A DNA stretch of 64,000 nucleotides from the NCBI GenBank assembly GCA_964017045.1, contig OZ024794.1, positions 3,737,501-3,801,500 of the forward strand, written 5' to 3'. Positions 13,801 through 28,158 of the stretch are shown here, one piece after another (within the stretch, counting starts at the first letter, position 1; each line of letters starts with the position of its first letter). A model generated the notes under the pieces. The model was not told the origin of the DNA. It was given only the letters and a program-made list of their open reading frames with translations, and searched no databases. The position numbers were made by a program, and so were the translations under genes. The stretch is from Omphiscola glabra. Its lineage: Eukaryota; Mollusca; Gastropoda; Lymnaeidae.

Positions 13801-16800
13801 CAAACAATGGCAGGGGCAATTCATGAACTTCCCATCTACCAAACAATGGCAGGGGCAATTGATGAACTTCCCATCTACTAAAGCTACTTGACAAAACATG
13901 CATTCAAGTAACCCCTTTATAAGAATCCCAATTGGTGCTAACTTCTGGGAATTTTATTCCACACTATTTTTCAATTGTTCAAAAACCTTTCTTAGGGAAA
14001 TAGGGGAACATAATATCTATTAATAAACTACTTATACATTAAGTAGACATGACTGAAAATTAAATGTTAGAATAAACCGTGTCCCTAATAAAAATATTGA
14101 AAGCTGCATTGCAATTTAATGTCAGATAACATTCTTTGGTTAAATTTATTCAGAGTCTCCTAAAGGAGGTCATCAATCAGGGAAGTCCAGAAAGTCATTT
14201 GCAAGGCAGCCATCATTTTGAGGACAACAGCCTTGGAGTTCCACATTCCAGCATGACAAAGTCTTTGTCCACTCCATCCATCCCGGTCGCCATGGAAGTT
14301 TCTGGTCAGTCCTCATTCACACTGAATTAATAATGCTGGACAACTTTATTAATGTGTATTTATGGTGTACTTCTTATGAATTATTTCCTTGTTAAATCAG
14401 CTCTAAAAATGACTCAAAAAGGACAGTCGCCATGGAAGTATCTGGTCAGTCCTCATTCACACTGAATTAATAATGCTGGACAACTTTGCACTAAGTTTTA
14501 ATTTGGTCTGTAAAGTAGTTGTTCCACTTACATGTCATTACCTCCCAGTCTTTGAATATACTCGTACAAATAATTTCTAAATCGTCATTTTTGTAAGCAA
14601 ATATTAAATAGAAGAAAAATGCAACAAAGTATCATTTGACTACATTTACACCTTGTGGTCTACATAATCAGTTCATTTAATTTTGCTCAGTTTTTATATT
14701 TTTTTAAATTAGAAGTTTAGGAAAATAAGAAATCTGGGAGATGAGATGGAGGGATTTAGTATTTTGTTGATATTTCCCATCAAAAAGGGTTTTCCACTGT
14801 GATTTGCAGTAACATGTTATATATTGTTATTTGCAGGTGACAGCTCACATAACGTCAGAGACAGAACGGGCAAACAGTAGGTTTTATTGCACCATTGTTT
14901 CTGTATGAGTTGTATTGAAATGTTCTCATCTGTTTGAATGGTTCTCATCTGGTATGTTCATGATGCAGTATGATGCAGTAATTGTTTGAGCTGGAATGTG
15001 GAGCAGACGTGAAGAAATGTGCCATGAAAGTTCTTTAAGCTTTGTTTTTGTATCTATTTAGTTTTCATAGACCAAAGTCTGACTTGCGATAATATTCAAA
15101 TCAAACTTTGTCTGATTTCAGTCATATAGTTCAGCTTTTTTTTTCTTCACACAATGCATCATTTGTTTTGGCATCTCAATTTATCTATCTGCCCCCCCTC
15201 CCTTTCCACACACATACACTTAATACTACCTCACACACATTCATCACAGGGCCCCCGCACACATTCATCACAGGGCCCCCACACACATTCATCACAGGGC
15301 CCACACACACATTCATCACAGGGCCCACACACACATTCATCACAGGGCCCACACACATTCATCACAGGGCCCCCTCACACATTCGTCACAGGGCCCATAC
15401 AGAAACACTTATGACTCCCACTCCCAGATACAAGAATCCCACACATACATTAAATGCAAGGCTCACACACACACACACCTTCAATAAATGTACACAAACA
15501 AATACTTATAAATGATATCAAGTGTTTCTAACTGCACATCAAAATGAATTTGTAAAACCATCTAAAATGAGGGTATCACCAAAGAATATCTAAAGTCTCT
15601 TGAGTTATCTTGTAAGTAAACATGTTGTCACCTCCACCATCTCTTGTAGTAAGTTCTTCCAACTCTCTGTCTCTTAGTTACTCTCAATAGTTTCTAGACT
15701 TTGAAAGGTTTTTTCCTTTCAGTGATGAAGTAAACAACTTCTTCTTTGGTAGCTACAATGAGGATTATGAGTGAGTTATAGCCCTTGGTTGGCACTTTTG
15801 GCAACTAGCTTTCACATAACAGCACTAAGAAACCTTTTTTTTTCCCTTTCAATTTTTCAAATATTGCCTGCTTGCACAATAATAAAACCTTGTATTATAT
15901 TATTTTGTATGGACACTTTAGTCTTTAAAGATGGTGAAGGCAGTCATAATCGCTCCAGTAAACAGGATTTTTTAAATAATGTCTTACCAAACGGTGAACA
16001 ATGAATAGTGGTGATCAGATCCTTTGCATCATTTCTATAATATCAAAAATGTTGTGACGGCAGGAAATGAACTGATTGTTAATCAAGCTGATTCTTAACA
16101 CAAAATAATATTTATTATTATTTCAATTAAATTTCTTTACTTCTTTTGGGAAATGACATGACAGTTACCATTTAGAATAACTTAAATCCTTATAAAATAT
16201 TCCAGGAAACTAAACACATGTTTGAAAAGAAGTTTTAATGCTTACAAATGTACAGCACCTCAGGTTTAGATATATGTGTATAATCTCTATGTATAATCTC
16301 TACGTATAATTTGTAACCAATACTTCCAATAATCTCAAGTGTAAAGACGATTCCTTTCTTTGGCTTAAGCTTTGTAATGGCATAAAGATAACTGACAATT
16401 CTTTTAAGCATGAACTAAAAAGCATTTCTTACAAAATTACTAATACTTGTAATAGTTTATTGAGCCAAATGTATACATGCTACTAACACTGCACCAAACA
16501 AATTTGGTTTGGTAACTAATAGATACCAGCCTTAAATTATGGGGGTTTACACATTGAGTCTTACAATTTTATCTATAGAGAGAACAAAGGACATGTCTTA
16601 TTACCAGATACACATTATAATTGGTAAACTTTAAGCGTCACACATTTAGCTGCATCCGTCTTAATTCTTTGGTCTTTCAAGAAATAGTTTTATTATAAGT
16701 GGTAATGTGGTCAGATAGCTATACTTAAACACATGAGTGGTGTGTGTGGTCAGAAAGCTATACATAATCACATATGAGTGGTTTGTGTGGTCAGATAACT

Positions 16801-19800
16801 TAATCACATAAGATAACATGAAGTCTACCATTAGCTAGACACATTGATAATATGAAGTCTACCATTAGCTAGACATATTGATAATATGAAGTCTACCATT
16901 ACCTAGACATATTGATAATATGAAGTCTACCATTAGCTAGACATATTGATAACATGAAGTCTACCATTAGCTAGACAAATTGACAATATGAAGTCTACCA
17001 TTAGCTAGACATATTGATAATATGAAGTCTACCATTAGCTAAAATATTGATAATATGAAGTCTACCATTAGCTAGACATATTGATAATATGAAGTCTACC
17101 ATTAGCTAGACAAATTGATAATATGAAGTCTACTATTAGCTAGACAAATTGATAATATGAAGTCTACCATTAGCTAGACAAATTGATAATATGAAGTCTA
17201 CCATTAGCTAGAAAAATTGATAATATGAAGTCTACCATTAGCTAGACAAATTTATAATATGAAGTCTACCATTAGCTAGACATATTGATAATATCAGTAA
17301 CCTGGAATGCATTTTGTCTCCCTCTTTCTTTCAATTATCTTGCACTTGTGTTGTTATTTTGTATTATTTTTATTTTACTTTTGAGTAAATTCAACTTGTA
17401 AATATAACATGTAATTTAAAATGTAAATATAAAGTGTAAATATAACATGTAATTTAAAATGTAAATATAAAGTGTAAATATAACATGTAATTTAAAATGT
17501 AAATATAAAGTGTAAATATAACATGTAATTTAAAATGTAAATGTAAAATGTAAATGTAACATAACATTAAATACAATATCTCTGGTTGTTGCTGAGATCA
17601 TGTACATTTAATTTTTTAATTGCTCAGTCGGTAAATCTTAAATGTGAAATTATGTTAGTTTCTGTAACAATTTTGTTGTATAAAATGTATTGAGATCAAT
17701 GTAAGCTATTGAATTGACCTAAGCTGTGGGGTAAGTTAGTAAGTAAGTAGTTTACAACGTTTAGCTAGTTTTTTTGTATTGACTTTAATTGTCAATTCCT
17801 GATGAATGTTTTCATTGTTTCATCTGCTGTCAGTGCTCAGATACAGCGGCAGAAAGAAATTGAGGAAGAGGAGGAAGATGATCATATTTCTCCTGGCTAT
17901 AAGAAAACGGAAAAATCTATGAAAGACTTCCTCAATGAAGAGTAAGTCTCATTTGCATCAATGGGTGTAAAATATATAATAAAGTGTATGTGCTTAGAGG
18001 TTAATTTTATAAACAGAAATATATCTAAATAAATTAGGCCTGATAAATGAAGGCCCACAGTCTAGGCCCGATTAAATGAAGGCCCACAGTCTAGGCCTGA
18101 TAAATGAAGGCCCACAGTCTAGGCCCGATAAATGAAGGCCCACAGTCTTGGCCTGATGAATGAAGGCCCACAGTCTATGCCTGATAAATGAAGGCCCACA
18201 TTCTAGGCCTATTAAGAAAAGTTAAGATTGGTTTTGATAAGAAAAATTTAGATTTGTCTGTCTTCTTTGTGAAACTTGTCTGCTTTTTATCTACAGAAGT
18301 CTTAAGAAATTTAGGCAGATGTACAAATCAACATTTCCGCTAGATGTAGTAATGAATGTTTCAGCTAGATGTCTTAATCGTGTCACTGTTACAATGTAGA
18401 CTCACCCATTGGCTTTTTGCTGACTTTATTTTCCAATATTTCAAGTTGTGATTGTTATTGCTATGTAAATCATTTAGGATACTATCGATAAATAATTTGT
18501 CTCACCTAGAGTGTCTCCGAATGATTCTGATGAAAAGTCCAGTAAGACGGGAAGGAAAGATGACAAGAAGCGGAAACCTAACATGTTTGCTCGGCTACAC
18601 AACAGTGTCAGGACCAAGAAGGTAGGCAGTCACGTATGTCCTCTACCTGTGTCATACATTATGTGTATCATCATGCATGTCCTCCTACATGTCATGTGTA
18701 ATCACATATGTCCTCTACCTGTGTTATAGATCATGTGTGTAATCATGCGTGACCTCCTACCTGTCATGTGTAATGACACATGTCCTCTACCTGTGTCTTA
18801 CATCATGTGTGTAATCATGCATGTTCTCTGCCTGTCATGTCTAATCCTGTGTGTCACATGGCATATTCAATGTTAAGGTATCACAGACATTTGAGTCAAT
18901 AGAATTACTGCAGCAGGAAACCTTTGGTTCTTGGAGTTGGTTTTGTTTCAGAGAATTGTATAAACCTGAACGCCTTCCCACCTATAAAATATACAAGATA
19001 TTTAGATTTTATCATTGTGTCAGACTTTAATGATAAGTCGGAGCGTTTGAGAAAAATGGAAACCAATTGAAGGATGGCCCTGCCGTTTCCTAGCACAACT
19101 CCTGGCTCAAGTGTCCCCTGTGGCAAACTCTTGACGCATTTGGTGACTTCACCTTCTCCTACATTAGCTGGCTGGATGACTTCACCTTCTCCGACATTAA
19201 CTGGCTGAGTGACTTCACATTCTCCAACATTAGCTGGCTGGGTGACTTCACCTTCTCCTACATTAGCTGGTTGGTGACTTCACCTTCTCCAACATAACCT
19301 GGCTGGGTGACTTCAAATTCTCCTACATTAGCTGGCTCGGTGACTTCACCTTCTCCTACATTAGCTGGCATGGTGACTTCACCTTCTCCTAAATTAGCTG
19401 GCTGGGTGACTTCACCTTCTCCTACATTAGCTGGCTGGGTGACTTCACTTTCTCCTACATTAGCTGGCTGGGTGACTTCACTTTCTCCTACATTAGCTGG
19501 CTCTGTGACTTCACCTTCTCCTACATTAGCTGGCATGGTGACTTCACCTTCTCCTAAATTAGCTGGCTGGGTGACTTCACCTTCTCCTACATTAGCTGGC
19601 TGTATGACTTCACCTTCTCCAACATTAGCTGGCTGGGTGACTTCACCTTCTCCAACATTAGCTGGCTCGGTGACTTCACCTTCTCCTACATTAGTTGGCT
19701 GGGTGACTTCACCTTCTCCTACATTAGCTGGCTGGGTGACTTCACCTCCTCCAACATTAGCTGGCTGGGTGACTTCACCTTCTCCAACATTAGCTGCCTG

Positions 19801-21756
19801 GGTGACTTCACCTTCTCCTACATTAGTTGGCTGGGTGACTTCACCTTCTTTTACATTATCTGGCTGGGTGACTTCACCTTCGCCAACATTAGCTGGCTCG
19901 GTGACTTCACCTTCTCCTATATTAGCTGGCATGGTGACTTCACCTTCTCCTAGATTAGTTGGCTGGGTGACTTCACCTTCTCCTACATTAGTTGGCTGGG
20001 TGACTTCACCTTCTCCTACATTAGCTGGCTCGGTGACTTCACCTTCTCCTACATTAGCTGGCATGGTGACTTCACCTTCTCCTAGATTAGTTGGCTGGGT
20101 GACTTCACCTTCTCCTACATTAGTTGGCTGGGTGACTTCACCTTCTCCTACATTAGCTGGCTGGGTGACTTCACCTTCTCCAACATAACCTGGCTGGGTG
20201 ACTTCACCTTCTCCTACATTAGTTGGCTGGGTGACTTCACCTTCTCCTACATTAGCTGGCTTGGTGACTTCACCTTCACCTACATTAGCTGGCTGTGTGA
20301 CTTCAAATTCTCCAACATTAGCTGGCTGGGTGACTTCACTTTCTCCTACATTAGCTGGCTCGGTGACTTCACCTTCTCCTACATTAGCTGGCATGGTGAC
20401 TTCACCTTCTCATAAATTAGCTGGCTGGGTGACTTCACCTTCTCCAACATTAGCTGGCTGGGTGACTTCACCTTCTCCTACATTAGCTGGCTGGGTGACT
20501 TCACTTTCTCCTACATTAGCTGGCATGGTGACTTCACCTTCTCCTAAATTAGCTGGCTGGGTGACTTCACCTTCTCCTACATTAGCTGGCTGTATGACTT
20601 CACCTTCTCCAACATTAGCTGGCTGGGTGACTTCATCTTCTCCAACATTAGCTGGCTCGGTGACTTCACCTTCTCCTACATTAGTTGGCTGGGTGACTTC
20701 ACCTTCTCCTACATTAGCTGGCTGGGTGACTTCACCTCCTCCAACATTAGCTGGCTGGGTGACTTCACCTTCTCCAACATTAGCTGCCTGGGTGACTTCA
20801 CCTTCTCCTACATTAGTTGGCTCGGTGACTTCACCTTCTTCTACATTAGCTGGCTGGGTGACTTCACCTTCTCCAACATTAGCTGGCTTGGTGACTTCAC
20901 CTTCTCCTACATTAGCTGGCATGGTGACTTCACCTTCTCCTAGATTAGTTGGCTGGGTGACTTCACCTTCTCCTACATTAGTTGTCTGGGTGACTTCACC
21001 TTCTCCTACATTTGCTGGCTGGTTGACTTCACCTTCTCCTACATTAGTTGGCTGGGTGACTTCACCTTCTCCTACATTAGCTGGCTGGGTGACTTCACCT
21101 TCTCCTACATTAGCTGACTGGGTGACTTCACCTCCTCCAACATTAGCTGGCTGGGTGACTTCACCTTCTCCTACATTAGCTGGCTGGGTGACTTCACCTT
21201 CTCCTACATTAGTTGGCTGGGTGACTTCACATTCTCCTACATTAGCTGGCTGGGTGACTTCACCTTCTCCTACATTAGCTGACTGGGTGACTTCACCTCC
21301 TCCAACATTAGTTGGCTGGGTGACTTCACCTTCTCCTACATTAGTTGGCTGGGTGACTTCACATTCTCCTACATTAGCTGGCTGGGTGACTTCACCTTCT
21401 CCTACATTAGCTGACTGGGTGACTTCACCTCCTCCAACATTAGCTGGCTGGGTGACTTCACCTTCTCCTACATTAGCTGGCTGGGTGACTTCACCTTCTC
21501 CTCCATTAGCTGGCTTGGTGACGCAACTTTAGCTGGAAATATCAAAAAAGGTTTTATAGTTTCTCTTGGTGATCAGAAATATTGTCATCCTCAAATTATG
21601 AAAACAGATATGATAGACTTCAATTGTTGATATAATTGACTTTGTGGATATGATTAAATGCAATTGTGTGAAATGTTATTTCTCTCTCTCTCGCTCTCTC
21701 TCTGTCGCTATCTTTCCCTCCCTCTCTTCCTCCCCTTCTCTGTCTCTCTCTCCCCC

Positions 21757-21792
<36 letters not shown>

Positions 21793-24700
21793 CACACTTG
21801 GTTGACTCTGTTACTATACGGAACTATTTATTGTTTTTATGCAAGCCCCTGTTTCTGTTACATGATATAACTATAACAATTCAGATAAATGTTATTGAAA
21901 GGTTTTTTTATGTTTAAGGGTTGAACTGAAGTTATAGTTCAATTTCATAATGACTTACCAAATAAATAAAAAAACGAACACAGGAATATGAAAGTGGTTT
22001 GAATCACTTCCCCTCAATGTCCAGATCGTTAACCCTGACAACTCATGTTTTGTATTTTCTTGTTTGATCAAGTTTGCATTGTAGTAAGATTTAGTGCAGT
22101 TCAGTTTGATCAAGTTTTTATGTGAAGTAAGATTGAGTGCAGTTTGATCAAGTTTTATTGTAGTAAGATTGAGTGCAGTTTGATCAAGTTTTAGTGTAGT
22201 AAAATTGAGTGCAGTTTGATCAAGTTTTAGTGTAGTAAGATTGAGTGCAGTTTGATCAAGTTTTCATGTGAAGTAAGATTGAGTGCAGTTTGATCAAGTT
22301 TTCATGTGAAGTAAGATTGAGTGCAGTTTGATCAAGTTTTCATGTGAAGTAAGATTGAGTGCAGTTTGATCAAGTTTTAGTGTAGTAAGATTAAGTGCAG
22401 TTTGATCAAGTTTTCATGTGAAGTAAGATTGAGTGCAGTTTGATCAAGTTTTAGTGTAGTAAGATTGAGTGCAGTTTGATCAAGTTTTAGTGTAGTAAGA
22501 TTGAGTGCAGTTTGATCAAGTTTTCATGTGAAGTAAGATTCCTTGAAATCCCTTTGAAATATATGCACCTCTGCCTTGGTCTGTCTCAGATGTAGAGGGG
22601 AAGTGGGGGCTGGACTTTCTTACCTGGGTGGTCCAAATCAAATGATTTCCCTTGTTGTTTGAGCGTCCATGTGGTAGAGATTGCTATTGAAGTGAAAGTA
22701 GGCCACCGTCATGGCGGCCTGAAGGGTTATTGGGGTGGGGAGGGGGGCTGAAACATGATAGGTCAGAAAACCTGAAAGTTGTACAAATCCTGCAGGTATC
22801 CAGTGATAGACTGGTCACGGTCCACACCTGTGTATTCTCTGTACCAGTTTTTTTCCATCTTTGGGGCGCCAGCCTAGGGCGTTAAAATATGAGTTGCTGC
22901 TGGTTGAAATTCCTTTGACCCATTTCTCTGCTTAGTATTTCTTTGAATTTGGTGAGGCATTGGTGTGAACAATTTGATGTTTTGGACATAACGTCATGGG
23001 GAAGTGACCCACGCACAATGATTTGCTGCTCATTAAAGATGTTGGCGAGTGACGAAAGCCCTGAATGCAAGGCAATGTTGTATTTAGACAATTTCTGGGC
23101 CCTATTTTAGATTTTATAAAGTACATAAAGCTCTGTCCCCGTCCCTCCATGACAATTTTTTCCTATTTGCGCTCCTGAACCCCTTACGTGTTTGTGTCAC
23201 CATCTCCTTTAGTTTCCATCTCACCACACCCCCTAAAGGCCTTTATATATGTCCAGCTTCACACCCACCTTGGTGTGCCCACATCCCCTCGCCCATGTCC
23301 ATGGCCTCTAGTGGCGTAGCTAGAGTTAGTGCCGCCAAGGAGGGCCAATATTTTAGCTAGAGTTAGTGCCGCCAAGGAGGGCCAATATTTTAGCTAGAGT
23401 TAGTGCCGCCAAGGAGGGCCAATATTTTAGCTAGAGTTAGTGCCGCCAAGGAGGGCCAATATTTTAGCTAGAGTTAGTGCCGCCAAGGAGGGCCAATATT
23501 TTAGCTAGAGTTAGTGCCGCCAAGGAGGGCCAATATTTTTGCAGCCCACTTCCACTTAAAAACATTGACGGTTCGTGTCACTTTGTCAACCTCACTACCA
23601 CTCGCCCTCTTTATGTCTATGTCAACCTCACTACCTCTCGCCCTCTTTATGTCATCATGAGACACCGGGCTGATCAGACAGAAGGGTCCATGATATACCT
23701 GGATGATTGGACAGAAAGGTCTATAATTTGCATAGATGATTGGACAGAAAGGTCTATGATTTGCCTGGATGATTGGACAGAAAGGTCTATGATTTGCCTG
23801 GATGATTGGACAGAAAGGTCTATGATTTGCCTGGATGATTGGATAGAAAGGTATATGATTTGCCTGGATGATTGGATAGAAAGGTATATGATTTGCCCTG
23901 GAAGATTGGATAGAAAGTTCTATGATTTGCCTGGATGATTGGATAGAAAGGTCTATGATTTGTCTGGATGATTGGATAGAAAGGTCTATGATTTGCCTGG
24001 ATGATTGGATAGAAAGTTCTATGATTTGCCTGGATGATTGGATAGAAAGGTCTATGATTTGTCTGGATGATTGGATAGAAAGGTCTATGATTTGCCTGGA
24101 TGATTGGATAGAAAGGTCTATGATTTGCCTGGATGATTGGATAGAAAGGTCTATGATTTGCCTGGATGATTGGACAGAAAGGTCTATGATTTGCCTGGAT
24201 GATTGGACTACCTAAATGTCTGTTTGATCCCCACATATTCGTAGTATCGACTATTCATATTTGAACACTTCCAGCTGGTGTTGGTTATTGACCTCTGTAT
24301 AATCTGTTCAGTGTTATGTTCAACTGTATTGTCAGTCTTAGTTTGGTTGATGTCCAAAATACATGTCATTCCTAAATGTGTTCCCCATTTAGTATCAAAC
24401 TGCCAGCCATGGTGTAGCCACTATCGCAGAACCCCACTGTTAGTATCATTCTGCCAGCCATGGTGTAGCCACTATCGCAGAACCCCACTGTTAGTATCAT
24501 TCTGCCGGCCATGGTGTAGTCAGTAATCACTACCAAACAACACCACTGCTGTTATCATACACTACATCAAACCAGTCCAGGAATCATGCAAGCTGGAAAC
24601 GATTTAGACAAAATGCAAGCTGTCAAAGATTTGGAAACATGCAAGCTGTCAAAGATTTAGGAAACATGCAAGCTGTCAAAGATTTAGGAAACATGCAAGC

Positions 24701-27700
24701 TGTCAAAGATTTAGGAAACATGCAAGCTGTCAAAGATTTAGGAAACATGCAAGCTGTCAAAGATTTAGGAAACATGCAAGCTGTCAAAGATTTGGAAAAA
24801 TGCAAGCTGTCAAAGATTTGGAAACATGCAAGCTGTCAAAGATTTAGGAAACATGCAAGCTGTCAAAGATTTAGGAAACATGCAAGCTGTCAAAGATTTG
24901 GAAACATGCAAGCTGTCAAAGATTTGGAAACATGCAAGCTGTCAAAGATTTGGAAACATACAAGCTGTCAAAGATTTGGAAACATACAAGCTGGCAAAGA
25001 TTTGGAAACATGCAAGCTGGCAAAGATTTGGAAACATGCAAGCTGTCAAAGATTTGGAAACATGCAAGCTGTCAAAGATTTAGAAACATGCAAGCTGTCA
25101 AAGATTTGGAAACATGCAAGCTGGCAAAGATTTGGAAACATGCAAGCTGTCAAAGATTTGGAAACATGCAAGCTGTCAAAGATTTGGAAACATGCAAGCT
25201 GTCAAAGATTTGGAAACATGCAAGCTGTCAAAGATTTGGAAACATGCAAGCTGTCAAAGATTTGGAAACATGCAAGCTGTCAAAGATTTGGAAACATACA
25301 AGCTGGCAAAGATTTAGGCAAAATACAAGCTGTCAAAGATTTGGAAACATACAAGCTGGCAAAGATTTGGAAATATGCAAGCTGTCAAAGATTTGGAAAC
25401 ATGCAAGCTGGCAAAGATTTGGAAACATACAAGCTGGCAAAGATTTAGGCAAAATACAAGCTGTCAAAGATTTAGGAAACATACATGCTGGCAAAGATTT
25501 AGGAAACATACATGCTGGCAAAGATTTAGGCAAAATACAAGCTGTCAAAGATTTAGGCAACATACAACATTAGCTTGACTTCTTATAAGGGGTAAACATT
25601 AGCATGACTTCTTACAGTGGGTAAACATTAGCATGACTTCTTATGGGGGTAAACATTAGCATGACTTCTTATAAAGGGTAAACATTAGCATGACTTCTTA
25701 TAAAGGGGTAAACATTAGCATGACTTCTTATGGGGGTAAACATTAGCATGACTTCTTATAAAGGGTAAACATTAGCATGACTTCTTATAAGGGGTAAACA
25801 TTAGCATGACTTCTTATGGGGGTAAACATTAGCATGACTTCTTATAAGGGTAAACATTAGCATGACTTCTTATGGGGGTAAACATTAGCATGACTTCTTA
25901 TAAAGGGTAAACATTAGCATGACTTCTTACGGGGGGTAAACATTAGCATGACTTCTTATGGGGGTAAACATTAGCATGACTTCTTATAGGGGGTAAACAT
26001 TAGCATGACTTCTTATGGGGGTAAACATTAGCATGACTTCTTATAAGGGTAAACATTAGCATGACTTCTTATGGGGGTAAACATTAGCATGACTTCTTAT
26101 AAGGGTAAACATTAGCATGACTTCTTATGGGGGTAAACATTAGCATGACTTCTTATAAAGGGTAAACATTAGCATGACTTCTTACAGTGGGAAAACCCAA
26201 AGAGAAAACGGGCTAAGGTTAAATCCTGTGACGTAACACAAGCAAAGCTCACTGCTGGAATCGGTAGTGTTATCGGGTCAATCAAAATCAGTCAGTGGTT
26301 CCCAACCAGTAGTTTATCTGGGCCCAGAGAAGAAGGGGGAAATAGACGTCACTGAACAGTCAAGGGTACTGTAACTTTTAAAGGGAAGTAAGTGAATGTT
26401 TTACTTATTACTAAGGGAGGTTTTACTAATGGAAGTAAGTGAATGTTTTCTGATTCTGGTAAATGGTTTGAGACTATATATATAACATGTAGCGTCTAGC
26501 GTTGTCTATAACACCTCTCTTTCTCTCTCTCTTTCTCTCTCATATATGTAGGTGTGATATGTGAGGTTTTAATACGAGGTCAATATTCCCAATGTCAAAT
26601 TATTTTTGAGTACATCATTGACATCCTGCATAGATGTTATTTTGAGTACATCTTTGACATCCTGCGTATATGTTATATTGAGTACATCATTGAAATCCTG
26701 CATAGATGTTATATTGAGTACATCATAGACATCCTGCTTAGATGTGTTATTTTAAGTAGATCATTGACATCCTGTTATGTAGAGTACATCATTGAAATCC
26801 TGTCAAGATTTGTATCTTATGTTGATTTCATCATGACATCTTGTCTAGTTTTGTTATATTTACATCATTGCCATCCTGCATAGATGCGTTATATTGAGTA
26901 CATCATTGACATCCTCCGTTGATGTTTTATGTTGAGTGCATCATTGACATCCTGCATAGATGCGTTATATTGAGTGCATCATTGACATCCTGCATAGATG
27001 CGTTATATTGAGTACATCATTGACATCCTCCGTTGATGTTTTATGTTGAGTGCATCATTGACATCCTGCATAGATGCGTTATATTGAGTACATCATTGAC
27101 ATCCTGCATAGATGCGTTATATTGAGCACATCATTGACATCCTCCTTAGATGTGTTATGTTGAGTACATCATTGACATCCTGCCTAGATGTGTTATGTTG
27201 AGCACATCATTGACATCCTCCTTAGATGTGTTATGTTGAGCACATCATTGACATCCTCCTTAGATGTGTTATGTTGAGCACATCATTGACATCCTCCTTA
27301 GATGTGTTATGTTGAGCACATCATTGACATCCTGCCTAGATGTGTTATGTTGAGCACATCATTGACATCCTCCTTAGATGTGTTATGTTGAGCACATCAT
27401 TGACATCCTCCTTAGATGTGTTATGTTGAGCACATCATTGACATCCTGCCCAGATGTGTTATGTTGAGCACATCATTGACATCCTGCCTAGATGTGTTAT
27501 GTTGAGCACATCATTGACATCCTGCCCAGATGTGTTATATTGAGTACATCATTGACATCCTAGATGTGTTTCTTGTTGCACTAAATGCCAGCGGTGAGCT
27601 TCACCTGTCCCTGTATATGCCATGTGTTAGGGCCCTCTGGTGTGCTTGTACTGCGTGCGTCATGGTATTCTTTGCCGCGCACCAAAACCTGGGCTGTCTG

Positions 27701-28127
27701 CACTTTGACATTCTAACGGGCGGCAATGACTTTGTTGATGACGGTGAAATCTGGCCAAGTCGATTGCTGTAGTGTACACACATCAACAACTGTAGTGGAG
27801 ATTTTCGATAGTACGCTCTTTCGTCATATCTCGTGAGTACATTGTGTGCTATCTTAATAATTTCCCTCATTCAGGGACTCACTGTCTCATCTTTGTCTTA
27901 CAGGTCCAGGGACTCGCTGGCTCATCTTTTTCTAATAGGTCTTCTTGGAATAATCACGTCCTAAAGAATCTAGTTAAAATTGAAAATAGATTGTAGTGAT
28001 TAAAATGTATTTCATGTTGTTATATTTGGGCTGTTATTTTCGTTTTGCCTTGTGTTATTCGGCGAATTCTTCTCAATAAATTAAATTCCGTTAATTAGAG
28101 TTCCAGATACCAGTGTTGTGGTTAATC

Positions 28128-28158
<31 letters not shown>

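Noticed and set aside
19258..21532. Collagen- or antifreeze-like 11-residue repeat proteins
   Set aside because: Both strands are open because of the 33-bp unit, and the sequence lies inside an intron of the + strand gene.
22882..23150. Overlapping minus-strand frames in a unique spacer
   Set aside because: No homology, no splice signals, and two frames are equally open.
24605..26195. CRISPR-like array
   Set aside because: Units are head to tail without spacers, and the window is spliced animal DNA. The same reasoning rejects all other arrays.
26292..26390. Charlie-type hAT element starting cagtggttcccaacc
   Set aside because: Only one terminus is present, so at best a fragment that cannot be delimited.
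27530..27870. Frames running out of the 38-bp array into unique sequence
   Set aside because: No recognised domain and the start lies in the repeat.
28075..28157. Processed pseudogene or LINE tail (aataaa plus 28 A)
   Set aside because: No upstream coding remnant and no target duplication found.
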